Counted from the stretch's first letter, positions 15,842 through 28,740 are shown. The stretch: DNA of 64,000 nucleotides from Liolophura sinensis (GCF_032854445.1 NC_088303.1:35569265-35633264), one strand, 5' to 3'. Numbers and translations: made by a program. The notes: generated by a model from the sequence alone, not told the origin.

Positions 15842-16930
15842 AAGTACCGCCTATTATTTTTCCATGGTGAAGTCCCAAAACTGCATTCTTTGCCGCCCAT
15901 TGTCCATTGCCGCCATACTGTTATGGCGTTTATTAACGAAGAAAGCTTTCTTGACAGGCTTTACGCTAAGGTCTGTTCGGGGAATGAGGAAAGTGCTTAG
16001 GGCATTCTTCACATTACCACTTTTGCTGACAGCTTGATTCAGAGAAAAGTTATTTTTGAGGGTTAACTGCTATGAACACTGACGTCATCTTGAGTCCCGG
16101 TGTGGCGCGCATTGTTAAATGAGCTGTCGTCAATAATCCGGTACAGGACGATTGTCGTCGTACAAAACAGGACAGTGATTGATTCATGCTGCAAAAGTCC
16201 GTGTTCGTACGTCCTTTAGATTCAGTGATTACCAATAGACTGGTGACATGACTTGTGATATATCTCCCCTGCCCAATCTTTTCAGTGACCAATTATAAGA
16301 CACCTAGACAACCAGGAAACAATCCGACCACACAGATCAGGCCTTATGAAATCCCGTGGCTTTAGTACTGGGATCAGCAAGCTTCACTCGACAGCAAACA
16401 CCGTGTTTGACCGCAAAACTATATCCACTGTCAATGGACTGTGCAAAAAATGTTCATTTGCTTGAACATATGAACGGAGAAATGTTAAAATCTGCCCCTT
16501 GTCTACCGTGTCAATGATCGAATATTTATAGAAGAAAAATGATCTTGTTTGCCATTTAAATGAGGGTTCACGTTGTGAACCGGCTTTAAGAAATCTACAG
16601 AAGTATTAGGTCTCCTCTCAAGGCCTTAATTCAACACGCTAACTCGCGGGTCATTTAGGCCTAATTTTGTCAAATGTCATTATCCATGGGTAGTGACGGC
16701 TTCCAGTTTGCTCTATTGATGGTCTCGTGATACTTCGCCTTGTTGTGACGTGGGTAATTGCATCTGCATATGTAAAAAACATTATTAGTATGAAATAGAC
16801 GTATAATAATGACCCCTATCATAAAGAGCGTATTTTTTTTAGAAGTTAACATATAAGCACCAGTATGTCGTTGAAACATACATGTTCGTCTTGTGGTTTA
16901 TTAATGAGTCGTGTGACGCCGCAGGTTTTT
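15842..16930. other. Unique DNA, no gene recognised
   Basis: No repeat or supported coding sequence was seen. Confidence 0.55.
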
Positions 16931-17415
16931 GTTGTAGCCCGCAGTTGTGACGTCACGGATTGTGCAGACAGCTGATGCATGGGATGTCTGCACACTTGTT
17001 ACAGATATGTTAACTATGATTTGATGAGTTGAATATGCAGAGGAAATGTTAATTTCAATGCTGTTTAACGATCACATCAGGATTAATAGAGTATTTTGAC
17101 GCTAATTGAATTTATCGTAACAGTAGACACGACCGGGTATGTCGCAACAAGGTCATATGAGTTCATGTTGTGGATGATACGTGGTTTCAGTACGAATATA
17201 ATTTCATAGCTGAGCAGTTAAATATCTTTAATTTCTGTTAAACTCCATTAAGCCGAGATGCATTGAACTATGGTTTTTGTTCAAACTCTAGATGTTTAGT
17301 TGCACATCAAGAGTAATGTAGCTCATACATTAAAATGCAGTTGAACCTGTTGTAACCGGCAGTTGTGACGTCACGGGTTGTGCAGACAACTGATGCATGG
17401 GGATGTCTACACACT
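16931..17415 (+). repeat. Pair of ~66-bp direct repeats containing CRE palindromes
   Basis: Segments 16931-16996 and 17349-17415 match closely, starting GTTGTA and running through GCAGTTGTGACGTCACGG, TTGTGCAGACA and TGATGCATGGG; the copies are offset by 418 bases with one single-base indel. Each holds the full CRE palindrome TGACGTCA (16948-16955 and 17366-17373). The 350 bases between them are unrelated. Whether the sites bind anything is unknown. Confidence 0.85.
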
Positions 17416-18329
17416 GTTTATTCGAATAAACCTCTCGTTACAGGTTTACAAAGTGATGATGTCATTCCATATCAAGACCCAGATGAGGGTTAATACATAC
17501 ACTGTCAAAGTAGTAGTAGTAGTACAACTATTACACACAGCTGAAGCAGAGACACTCCCTCTGAGCATCTCAACGAATTGTGCCCCACGAGTGCAAGCGA
17601 ACTGAGGAGGAAGAAAGCACTTGGCTCTTTTTACATATATTGAGCAGTAAGAGAGAGGCAAATCTATATTCAAATATCAGTACGGGAACCATTCACTTTG
17701 TCCGAAAAATCATGATACAATGACGTATAAATAATTCCAGATGAAATAATGTCAATGTTTGGCGCCCATACCACACATACTCACAACCACAACAACTCTG
17801 ACACAGGACCATGAGGTATGCACACGCGTTTACGATTTTTGGAGTCATTCTCAGTCTAGATCATCTCTAATTTTATAAAGGGTGACAATTTCAGTATTTA
17901 CGCTAGAAGATGTACAGTTCGTTCACACGATGCCCGCAAAGGGGAAAAGAAGCGCTGATACTTTAGATCTCATGCCACCACCATCACACGACTTAACGCC
18001 AACAGCAAACAAAGACAGTTGATGATCGTCCTGGTTTCCGAACGACCAAGGGTAACAACTCCTGCATAACATTGGTTTACACGGGTCACTCATTTACGGA
18101 ACTAAAGTTATCAACAACAACAAGTGCTGCCTTAGTTAATCCACCAAGAACCCTAGTATACAATGCGTAGTAATTTCAACAGCCATTTTCAGCTCATAGG
18201 TTGACAGTTTTTTTTTTAAAGAAATGAGTAATTAGGGTAAATATGGTTTGATCTAATTTTGAAACCTGGACAAAAGATCAATTCTTTTTCTATTTAGTGC
18301 ATGTATACCAAAATATACGCTAATATTAC
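17416..18329. other. Unique DNA, no gene recognised
   Basis: A short AGT triplet run lies near 17510-17522. No supported gene. Confidence 0.55.
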
Positions 18330-18745
18330 AGTGTGACTACCTGATACCGATTTGTGAACAAGTCATTGACCATTAACACTGACCCACTGGCCATCGTGAA
18401 TACGAAGTGAGCATCAGTCATGGTTGGCCGTCAGTCTCTGCATCTGACTGATAATGCAGTGTATTTGTAATTAGCCAAACCAATCGAAAACAGCTAGGAC
18501 AGGGTTAATTCCTGTCCTCAGAGAAGCCGTTGATTATAACTACACTGACAAAGCCTCATCCAGCGACTGCATTCTTGAGTGTTTCTTTGTGGATCAGTCA
18601 GTGTGCAGTCCCAGGTGACCGCTTCCGTTCACAAGCATTCCTCAGCTGAAGGCTTGAATCTAGAAGTGGTGCTTGTAGTCCTACAACTGTCGTCGGCCAA
18701 ATGATGTCCTTATATAGCTATTGATTCTCAATAATGGTCGCTTCT
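18330..18745 (+). repeat. Dispersed repeat R1, copy 3 (longest)
   Basis: Best copy of R1: matches the reverse complement of 6515-6870 over nearly its full length and 10955-11165 over its second half. Order of shared blocks: TGATACCGATTTGTGAAC, GTAATTAGCCAA, GACAGGGTTAATTCCT, GACTGCATTCTTGAGTGT, CTTCCGTTCACAAGCATTCC, AGAAGTGGTGCTTGTAG, TGATGTCCTTATATAG. No coding potential. Confidence 0.72.
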
Positions 18746-20944
18746 TCGTCAGTAAATCTTGACACTCCTACAGGCGTAGACAAGGGTATTTCACCCGGTG
18801 AAAAGGGCTGTTACATACTCGTGTTTTTTTGGATCCTACATTTCCTCAGCATTTTTATATAGAGTAGCATTGGCCCATTTTTCAGATTTATCATGAATTA
18901 AAACTAGATTTATCGAGATTTTTGTCGTAACAAGTAATTACTATACGCTAGCATGACTTTGTCACCCTGGTAAAGTGTGTCCAAGTGCCGTAGCTGATTT
19001 CTGCAAGAGGTGGGATCCTATAAACAAACAACTATTACCCCTTTAAGATGGCTACCGATATTGTAGCTTTTTTAGCAAGTGAATGATTTAAATATAACAT
19101 AAACGTGGGATAAAAAAGATAGAACATCTGTTAAAATCTGTACATCAGAAAGAGAACGCATAAATTTCGCCAAGCCAACTGTTACGCGTTTTTAGAGTAC
19201 AAAAAATCGCAACTTAAATTGTGAGAATTCATTTGATATTCCTTGGTCAAGACCTCACACGTTCTTTATGGGTTCAATTTCTTTGCGCATAGTTAACAGT
19301 GAGCACGTTTTATCGCAGTTGTTTATATATTAATGTCAGATAAAGCGGGATTCTTTAAAATCATTGGTGACAAATGTTGAAACTTGAAACTTCATAAAGT
19401 TTGCGAAGAACCTAATCGTTGCCTTTACGAGGGCGTACATCTCCGTCCGAGTGAAAAAGGAAAATACCTTCCCACGGACAATTTCACACAATGAGAGGTC
19501 AGTGTCACCTTATGCTAAGCGCTGAATCACAATTTCTGTGCTGAAAGGTCGCATGATGCTGGTACCAGTTGCAAACCTGACGAGGATGTCAATCTCCCGA
19601 GGTGTGGGAGGTTCCAGAAAGAAAGCCCCATGGGATAAACTTATTTAAGAAACAGTTACCAATGCTATCTATTTTAATTCCGTTAACTTCGATTAGAAAA
19701 TGCCCTGGGAAAAATGTCAAAGAACTTATCCTGATTCCGCATGAAGTTACGAAATTAGCATGATTTGTGCAGGCTATTACTTTAACAGACACCCTATAAT
19801 TAGTATGATAAAGATAATTATCTCGTGAAGAAGAAGCCATACATGAATTACTTCCCTAGAGGCGATTTCTGTTAATATTGTACACGACATGAAGTGATTA
19901 TTTAGAAACTTTCAAACTGACCACTATAATCTTTCTTAAGGACAACACATTTATTATTTTTTGTAGCAATTTCGCGTTCCATGGCTTTATTTAACCTCCT
20001 CACCGATGTTAAACTTGTCGAGGATCTATGGCTGAATATCTCAAAAGTTGTTTGTGGAGGGGGGAGGGGGGCAGACACTTTTTGCATGCTAGATTTCTCT
20101 AATAAATACCTTCATGTATCGAGATGGAAAAGATGGGTTGATAAAAACAACGACATTATGCGAAAAGTAACGAGAGAGGAACATTATCTATTACAACATC
20201 AAGGATAAATTATGTTACTATCAACACAAGAGCTTTGGAAACGGTTTGAGTTTAAAAAAAAAAAACAGATTCCAAGCAGTAGCCTATTTTGCAGGGATTT
20301 TTATAGATAAGCAAAAGTGCATAAACAGTAAACGTAACAAACTTGTTATGCGATGGTAGAATCTACAACTTGATATATGTTCTATACTTATGTGCTTGTA
20401 CCGGCAGATTTAATTAATAAGCAGCAGATTTTCCAACTATATCCCCTTTAGTGATGTCAACTTCGTAATGGACACTACCGGAACTCTCATAAAGTTTATT
20501 GTTCGCAGCAAAGCCAATGACCTTGAGCATTTTTTATAAAGCGGAAAATATAGAAGCCTTTCTTGTGCACGGGATAGTCAAATCGATCCACATGGGATAG
20601 TCAGATGGATCGACAGTGTATATATAGGGTCATAAATTACCAGTGACGCCGGGGACTGTAATATCAAGCCGCAAACTTCTTGGCCAATGACCAACACAGC
20701 AAAACCTGTGATAAAACTGCATTTCTAAGCTTGAAAGCTTTTTGGTGGACTTCCGGGGCTTTATCCGTTTCCCTGAATGTGTAAAATCAATTACCATCCT
20801 TAGATGCATAGTCAAACTGATCTCATTGCATTTATAATATATTTATATCGTGTTTGTTATCCAAGAAAACCCAGTTAGCTTTGCCAATCTAGTAGCCGCT
20901 AACAAAGCTGAATTGAACTAGTTCTTCAGTGATATCTGTTCTCA
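18746..20944. other. Unique DNA, no gene recognised
   Basis: No repeat family or credible coding sequence was seen. A short G-rich run (GGAGGGGGGAGGGGGG) lies near 20057-20072. Confidence 0.55.
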
Positions 20945-20957
20945 GTCCATCCATCGT

Positions 20958-21294
20958 GAGTGAGTGAGTGAGTGAGTGCTTGAGTTTAACGTCGTACTTA
21001 ACAATTTTTTCAGTCATATGACGACGAAAGAAATCCTTAGGGTGCATGTAATGTGCCTCCTTGTTGCAGAACAGATTTCCACCGCTCTTTTATGTAGTGA
21101 TGCTTCACTGAGACGACTTACCGAAGGCAAGTAAGCTGCCCCGCCTGAGCCATTATACTCATACAGGTCAACCAGTTGTTGCACTATCCCCTTCATGCTG
21201 AACGACAAGCGAGGAAGTTACAACTTCCTCTTTTAAAGATCCTGGATCTACCGGTCCCAAAGCGGACGCTCCACCAACTGTACTATCGGGGCCG
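20958..21294 (-). mobile_element. SINE-B, nearly full length with TSD
   Basis: Reverse orientation: (GAGT)n tail at 20958, body including GAGACGACTTACCGAAGGCA and CCCCTTCATGCTGAAC, and the tRNA-like head ending near GGGGCC. A perfect 13-bp target-site duplication, GTCCATCCATCGT, lies at 20945-20957 and 21295-21307. Confidence 0.97.
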
Positions 21295-21316
21295 GTCCAT
21301 CCATCGTTGGTCTAAC

Positions 21317-21390
21317 CGAATTCCGTATAAGTGAAATACTCTTGAGTATGGCGCAATGCACCAATCATATAGATAAATGAAAGAAAAGCG
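21317..21390 (+). mobile_element. SINE-A 3'-end fragment, diverged
   Basis: Matches the last ~70 bases of SINE-A: TATAAGTGAAATACTCTTGA, GTATGGCGCAATGCACCAAT. It lies immediately behind the SINE-B insertion. Confidence 0.75.
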
Positions 21391-22421
21391 AATTTCGATG
21401 TGTTATTATCCCCGTTTTCTCCGTCTCCGTCACATACTTCGAGGTAGAGCATGCAGTGGGGACACACACATACAGAAGTTAGGTAAGATGTGAATTGAAA
21501 TGGCGGGTGACAGCCTGTTTTTCGAATACCCTGTCTCTGGAAGAAATATGGTTGAGATTTTCTCAACCTGTGGTCTTTTTCCGCACTATATGTAACTATA
21601 CAATGTTCTGATTTGTGTTATTATGGTCAAAAGCAGCACATGGGCATGGAACAATCTCGACATTACCCGTAAACGCATAGCGATTGTCTCAAGTGGCCAG
21701 CATTATAAACAGTATGAACAGCAAAATGTCACACACCGAGTCAAAGAACAGTTTGGAAGTCCGCAGTTTGGCAGTCTGCAGTTTGGCAGATCAAGCACTG
21801 AGGTTCTACTTTAACATGCCCCCGTAGTAAGAGTTCACGTGGTGCCATAACATACTGCCTTTGGACAAATAAAAAGTGAGCGAATCAAGCGAAAGGAAAA
21901 ACTTCGGTTTCAAATTCCCACAGTTAATTTCAAGCTTTCGAAAACGTCTGTTCCCTTACCCTGTTTTTGCACATAACAATCTAATCAAATACAGACGACA
22001 TTCATCAGACACCACCCATTGTGTCTTCACCCGCATGTTAATCTTATAAAAACTTAATACTGGCATTACCATGGCCCAAATTGTAACTTGGTACAACCTT
22101 AGCACAAAGACAGATTTCAATCTCCATGCTTCTGTATCTTGATCAGTCCCTGAGGCCTTTCCGGTTGGTCGTTACATCGACATTCGCCAGTGGACGCCAG
22201 ACATTTAAACTGCCGCTTGATTTAAACCAGAGAAACAGTGAAACTGGAAAATTTCAAAATAGATAATATTATAACGGTGATGGTATTAGTAGCAACACAA
22301 AGCTTTGTAACTTGTTTTAGCTCGGTTCTTCTTGTTTAAAAACTACAAATCATAGCCATTGTTGACGGTTAACACTGAACTCAACTCAAATGTCTGAATT
22401 TCTGTCACAGATGTTATGTAT
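21391..22421. other. Unique DNA, no gene recognised
   Basis: Contains a tiny 15-bp tandem (CAGTTTGG.AGTC.G, 2.7 copies, 21749-21789) and no credible gene. Confidence 0.55.
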
Positions 22422-22987
22422 GGATTTGTGTTTGCAAATTTCAAAATAAAACCACTTCAAAGCAAAGAAAATCGAGAACATCGCTGCAATCGTTTGCCAG
22501 AGATCGATGATGTCGGCGTGGATGTAACTAAGTTTTACTCCATCAGAGTAATTGTTCCGCTGGGTCGTTGGGTACATTTCAAGAATATTTTAAATCTTTT
22601 AATCGCTCTCAAGGGAAGTGTCGATCTTCAATATAGCCACCTTTTCGGATTTCACAGAAAACAAAATTGATTAACCATATCTCAGGATGAGGATATTGGC
22701 AAAAATCTCGAAGTAAACACTGTGTGTGTATGAAAACATGTGTTAAAAGCCGGAGCCGTTCTTTAATAACACAACAGTTTTCATTTGATTACTGTTAGAG
22801 AGAGATCGATATGTAGTGGTCTTTCGTTTTTTCCCTTGCTTTATTTAAGAAAGAAATATGGCCGTTGTCATTCAGGCAAAGCTTTGTGGAAACCATTTGA
22901 ACGAGACAGATCAAAGCTTTTCAGATTATTGGTTTTCCAAATTTCACATTCAAATGTATGTTGTTTTAGGTCTACCCGAGTGTTCTT

Positions 22988-23100
22988 CTTATTTGATTGG
23001 TATTTTACGCCGTCGTAATATTTCACTTATAGGACAGCATTATGGTGGAAGGAAAGCGGGCAGAGCCTGGGGAAACCCACGACCATCTGAAGGTTGATCT
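22988..23100 (-). mobile_element. SINE-A, 3' half, diverged
   Basis: Reverse orientation: TTATTTGATTGGTATTTTAC, GCCGTCGTAATATTTCACTT, AGCATTATGGTGG and GAAACCCACGACCATC. The ACTCAAGA stretch normally present is deleted. No head and no clear target-site duplication. Confidence 0.88.
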
Positions 23101-23527
23101 ACCGGGAACAACAGTTCACAAATACAATCGCGGGGTGGCGACTCCAGATGACGAGATAAACATGCACCTGTGACTTGGTGCCATCAGTGAATAACCTTCT
23201 GCTGGCTGTTTTATGATTTTTAACGTTGTTACCTTACGTGTCTTTACTGGAAAAAAACAGTGCACTAAATAATTACCTTCTTTGAACGCGTATATAACAA
23301 TCCTGTAGAGAGTTAGCCACGCGTTTATCATTTGCTGCCTACATCTGAATTAGGTGACGGCCATTTATTTGAATGTGGACTGAACCTGAACTATACAAGC
23401 TGGAAAAAATTCCACGGGGAGTTTAAAACACTGTCTGCACTGAGTATTTCAGTCTATTATCTTCATGCCAAGAGAGCTGCAGTTTACCGAAATTTTACAC
23501 TTATATGTCTCACTTCAATAGTTATTT

Positions 23528-23793
23528 GGGGCCTCTGTGGCTCAGTCGGTTAGCGCGCTAGCACAGAGTAATGACTCAGGAGTCTCTCACCAATGCGGTC
23601 GCTGTGAGTTCAAGTCCAGTTCATGCTGGCTTCCTCTCCGGCCGTACATGGGAAGGTCTGCCAGCAACCTGCGGATGGTCGTGGGTTTCCCCCGGGCTGT
23701 GCCCGGTTTCCACCCACCATAATGCTGGCCGCCGTCGTATAAGTGAAATATTCTTGAGTACGGCGTAAAACACCAATCAAATAAATAAATAAA
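23528..23793 (+). mobile_element. SINE-A, full length with 13-bp TSD
   Basis: Full copy: GGGGCCTCTGTGGCTCAGTC, box A TGGCTCAGTCGG, box B-like GAGTTCAAGTCC, body with TTCCTCTCCGGCCGTACATG, conserved 3' end and (AAAT)n tail. A perfect 13-bp target-site duplication, TCAATAGTTATTT, lies at 23515-23527 and 23794-23806. It is the best reference copy of the family here. Any open frame across it is a by-product of the element, not a gene. Confidence 0.98.
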
Positions 23794-24286
23794 TCAATAG
23801 TTATTTAGATGTTTTAGATATTGTACTTACTGTTAAGAAGTGAATGACATTAAATCACGTTGGTCTTCAAAGTTTGATTTTGTTTTCCTGACCAGCGTCT
23901 AGCGTTTAGGCTCATTTTTATAAGGGAAATTAACTCGAAAAGCTTTGGGCCAATTGTTTCTGACAGCAAAGCGATTGACCGCAGTCTACAGGCTAATTCC
24001 TAAATTTTCATGTCGTAATAAATTTATAAACTCAAAGTCTCAAACTTGTGTTGATTATCATCATTAACTATTCCAACATCTACAGGGCAATCAAGATACT
24101 ACCCATTTCCAGGCCCAACTGTTCGGGTTTGTCTGTGTGTGTCATCGAACATAGCCCAGCAGGCAAACACTGGATCAAACCCTGACCTTATTAGTTAATT
24201 GCCTCTCATTTTCTTGTATTCATGTATCACACTATCTACGGGAATGATGTCTAATTATCATTATATTTTTCTTGCTAATAATAGGT

Positions 24287-24467
24287 AAGTCCAGTTCATG
24301 CTGGCTTCCTCTCCGGCCGTACGTGGGAAGGTCTGCCGACCTGCGGATGGTCGTGGGTTTCCCCCGGGCTCTGTCCGGTTTCCACCCACCAAAATGCTGA
24401 CCGCCGTCGTATATTCTTGAGTACGGCGTAAAACACCAATCAAATAAATAAATAAATAAATAATATT
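24287..24467 (+). mobile_element. SINE-A, 5'-truncated with 12-bp TSD
   Basis: It starts inside the box B region (AAGTCCAGTTCATGCTGGC) and ends in (AAAT)n. A perfect 12-bp target-site duplication, CTAATAATAGGT, lies at 24275-24286 and 24468-24479. It sits inside segmental duplication copy 1; copy 2 continues across the matching point without it. Confidence 0.97.
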
Positions 24468-24870
24468 CTAATAATAGGTCATGATACAGCAAATTAGTAC
24501 ATGACAAGAAGCTTCAGTAATTTTCCTTACTGTTAGAATTAACAAAGTCTGCTACTGAGAGTTTCTATAGAAACGCTTGCCTCTTATGCTCTTGTATTAT
24601 TCTGTTTCCTGTATGATCATTATTTCCTGGTGATTTTCCAGAAACATCTTTTGCCATCAAGAAAGGGACTTTTCTTGAAGAGATCAATCATCCAGTTGAT
24701 ATAATTTCGCCATGTCTCTATTTAATAGAGATTCAATTTTAGTTTTGCAGTTAAAGTTGATTTTCATGAGTTGAAAGTAGCTGCAGATCTGACGTAATTA
24801 TCCCTAGGGATGTTTCCGTAAAGGTTGACTCACGAATTGGTTTTGGAGGAAAGCTGACACAAAGCGTCGA

Positions 24871-26939
24871 AAATCGAACAGAACGCCGAACACAAGTTTT
24901 TAAAAAGTTGGTTTTCTTTCTATAAGTCCAAAATCTGGTATTTAAAATGGCATTTGGAAGTGCAGTAATGCAATCTGCCAAATAAAAATGTTAATAGCTT
25001 ATTTTCTGCTTCTTTTTCTGTCAAAAACGGAAATTAAAGGCTTCAAAATCTGAACGAAGATAGAAGGAAAATCAGTCTCTTAAAAATCCATCTCCTAAGG
25101 TATTTCTTTGAACAAGCTACTAATCTAATGTGGTTCAGCTGTGGATATGTCTCTAACCGGATGATCAAAACTGTCACGTGGATCATATCCACAAGTCCAC
25201 CACAGGCCTATTGGAAACATTTTTAACCATGACCGGACTAGACGTAAAGTCCCATGCATTTTCATCTGTTTCCAAAAGTCTGTGCAGAGGTCATTTCCAC
25301 CCACATTACAATCTACTGAAATATAGCAGACATTTCTGCGAGTCTTATTTTAACGTCTCACGGAACAATGGAACTGGGAAATTCCATCGTCTTTATCGCA
25401 AATGAAACAGTTCAGGTCTTTCCGTGACAGATATCTTTTTATGGAACTAAAGATTTATGTCTTTTTTTCTTCATGGCGAAAAGCCAAAATGAGCTAATGG
25501 AACGATGTTTTTTATCTGCTGTCAATGCACGATTCAGATGCCAGATATCAGAGATGGTATCTTTGGTGAAATGTCTCAAGGTAACCATTTTATAGGCAAT
25601 CAAAGTGAAATAACACGACAAAAAACAATCTGTACATGATTGTTATGATATAAGCTTTCGGAAGAAATTCCTTCCATTATTAGCTCGGCTGTATAAAGTA
25701 AGGAGAGCTATTGTCAGAGGGTTATCAGATGCTGTCGGTGGTGGAGTCGGTGTCGGTGTCCAGTTTGGTTGAAGTTTTTGGCCAATAATAGGGATGCAGT
25801 GGCCACGCATAGTACACAGATAGCTAATCATTGGTAACGATTCGCATATCAAAGATCAAGGAAGTCTTTTACCCAACAGCTCAGCATTTGCTCAGTCATT
25901 CGCTGGGTTGTAGCTGCCACCTTTAGTACATGGGTTGCCAAATGCTTTTCGGGATTTGCCTATCAAGGACCTCAACAGTTAATTTGTGCACGAACTCCCC
26001 ACAGTGTTTTTTACCACCATAGTGATATCCAACTCATAACATATGAAGTCACTGCTTTGCCATCCTTACAAGGTAAGGGGATATACGTATGCAAATTTAT
26101 GAACAACAATGCACTGATACATTAAACAGTACAGGCATTAGTGGCGGGCATGTATATAAACACGAAGGCCTACACGGCATGACATCGCTAAGTATTGAAC
26201 AGGAATAATGGTGTTGTAGAAATCATATTATTGACAGAGGGGTTGTGCTTGACGATAAGCAAGGATTCTGTTATTCTGAGTTTGGAATCGGTGGAGCTGT
26301 GAACAAGAATTTCATGTGTATGCACTGTACCCTGCTTTGAGACAAAGGTAACAGACAGCAGAACATGAGTAAAGGAAGTTACTAATGTCGTTTTTAAGTA
26401 ATCTGTTCTGGATATGCCCTTATGGTTTGCTTATATAGCTAACAGAGCATTCACCACAACATACTTTATATAGAACTTTGTTAACAGAGTTTATATAATA
26501 TGATTTTAGCGGATATGATTTCTAAAAGATCCAAGAGAACCAATCCACAGCTTGAACAGCCTATTGTTGTTGCTCTGATTACTACTTTTATTTCTGAAAA
26601 TAATACCTGTTGTTAATTTACACTTTATCAAATGTGTTGGATTATAGAACACTAAAGTAAGTTTGGCAATATCAAAGGAAACGAGATGAAACCTAGATGT
26701 TTTGATATGTATTTTTTCTTCGCTGTTTTAACTGTTTTAATATTAATCAATGTAATTGTTATTTGTTTAATCCGCTCTTCAACATCTGTATTATAATGAA
26801 AATGAAAAAGTGATTTTTGACGAAATGTTTTTCAATGAAATGATTAGTTCTCCTGTGGATCGGTATTATGTTTTTTGTATGAGTTTGTAATCAAAATGTC
26901 TTATTTACTAGCGGGAAAAGGCAATCAAATATTATAAAT
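24871..26939. other. Unique DNA between duplicated segments
   Basis: No SINE, tandem array or credible gene was seen. Open frames reach at most 76 codons. Confidence 0.55.
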
Positions 26940-28312
26940 GATTTTGTTTTCACAAACTTTGAAACGAAATCAATAAACAGTCAAGAAATTATTTTGATCG
27001 ATGATATAGTTTTGGGTCTGACCTGGATCTATCCAATTAGAATAATCGTTCCCCTGAGTCGTTGGATACATTTCAGTGATAGTTTATAAGTGCTGAAGGG
27101 AAGCACTGATAGCCCCTTTTTCGGTTTTCAGTGAACAAAAAATTGCTTACCTACAGTTCTGGATAAGGATGTTTACATGAATCTTCAAGTGAGCTCTGAG
27201 AGCATGGAAAAACAGATTAATAGCTGTAGGACGTGCAACATTGTCACATGAGAGTTTTTGTTTGATTTAGGGGCAGTTTTCATGCGGTGGTCTCTCGGCT
27301 TTGTCTTGCATTATTCAAGAACGAAATATGGCTGCCGTCTTGTAGACGAACATCTTTTTTTTCTTCTTTTGTTTTGGTAGAAAAATGATAACATTAATAA
27401 TCAGTAAATTGAAAAGCATATAGACCATCACGCAGCTTATCGCAATTTAATTGCTCTGCAATTTATGGTTTAATTTCCCACCGTTTTCAGATGGCCTGAC
27501 TGGTTGACTTAAGTAATGCCTATTAAGACCCGAAAATAGACAAGTATTTGGACTAATTCAGCAAAGCCATCTACAATTATCCCTAAATTTAGAAATCGTA
27601 CCATTTACCATTCATTGGATACATTTGTCTGGGAGTTCAAGCTGTCCCACTGTTTATAATTACTGTTGATTTTCATCATGAACCATCCTGAGAAGAAAAC
27701 CAGGCAGTGATCCATACCCCGACAAATATGTTCAGAGTTGTCTACCTGCATGTCATCCAACACAGTCCAGCTGTCACATACTGGATTAAAACCTGTCATC
27801 AGGTTGATGTTATTAGCTCATCACCTGCCATTTTCTTTTATAATATCGCAGTTGTTTATGGGAGCGATGTGTACTGAGCACGATGAATTTGTCTGGAAGA
27901 AAAGGTCATGATATAGTAAGCCGACACTGTTAATAATTTTCTTTACTTACCGCAAGAATTAATAAAGCCGATTACTGTGGGCTTCTATAGAAACGCTTGT
28001 CTCTTGACAAAGGTTATTCTTGTATTATTCCCAGGGTTCTTTATGGTAGGTATTGGTTGATGATTTTCAAGAAAAAAAAATCGCAAACGAGCTTTTTCCC
28101 GAAACGATCATTGAGCCAGTAATGTGATGTAGGCATGTCTCGATTTAACAGAGACCAGAACTTTTTTGGCATTAATTATTCATTTTCAGGCTTGGATTTA
28201 AATTCGAATCTGACATTACGTTCAGAGATGATGCATCCTTACATGTGGACTGACAGATACATTTTTGAGCAAAACTGATACTATTTCTAAAAATTAAAAC
28301 TCAGAGCAACAT
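26940..28312 (+). repeat. Segmental duplication, copy 2
   Basis: Matches 22422-24870 in the same order and orientation, with many substitutions and small indels. It lacks the SINEs at the positions corresponding to 22988, 23528 and 24287. Its right edge runs into a SINE-A at 28314. No gene was recognised. Confidence 0.85.
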
Positions 28313-28313
28313 T

Positions 28314-28475
28314 GATTTATTTATTTATTAATTTATGTATTTATTTATTTCATTGGTGTTTCACGTCGTGCTGTAGGATATTTCACACATACAGGATGGT
28401 GACCAGCATTATGGTGGGAAGAAGCTAGACAGAACCATCCACAGGTTTGAGACAGACCTTTTCACGTACGACCGG
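28314..28475 (-). mobile_element. SINE-A, diverged, head missing
   Basis: Reverse orientation: expanded TTTATTTATTTATT tail, CATTGGTGTTTCACGTCGTG, then GACCAGCATTATGGTGGGAA and CACGTACGACCGGA. The tRNA-like head is not recognisable. No target-site duplication was found. Confidence 0.88.
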
Positions 28476-28740
28476 ATACTAGAATTCTCGGTGAAGCAGC
28501 TGCTGGACAAAACTCCATTAATTTAAATCTACATTTAAGTATAAGATGTATTGTTTTGATATTTCAAATAACATATATATTGTAGTAAGCATTTGGATCA
28601 TGTTGAGGATAGATCTTAATCTATTGTCCAGGAAAAACCCAAGCGCACATACTATAGTCAGGCAGCTTACCATCGGCATGTAACTGAGAAAGTATCTGTA
28701 CACCAAAAGAACGCCTTTAGATTCCAACCGGGGAAGTCAA

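Larger units (their letters stand above)
22422..24870 (+). repeat. Segmental duplication, copy 1
   Basis: Collinear, same orientation, with 26940-28312. Anchor pairs in order: 22545 with 27039 (AATNNTTCC then GTCGTTGG); ~22854 with ~27328 (AAGAAAGAAATATGGC versus AAGAACGAAATATGGC); ~23999 with ~27582 (CCTAAATTT...TCGTA); 24561-24579 with 27981-27999 (GNTTCTATAGAAACGCTTG); ~24713 with ~28135 (CATGTCTC...TTTAA). It is longer than copy 2 because it holds three SINE-A insertions and a ~0.4 kb segment (about 23106-23514) with no counterpart. No gene was recognised in either copy. Confidence 0.85.

Noticed and set aside
23761-23793. AATAAA polyadenylation signals at SINE-A tails
   Set aside because: The hexamer is an automatic product of the (AAAT)n tail and occurs at nearly every SINE-A copy.
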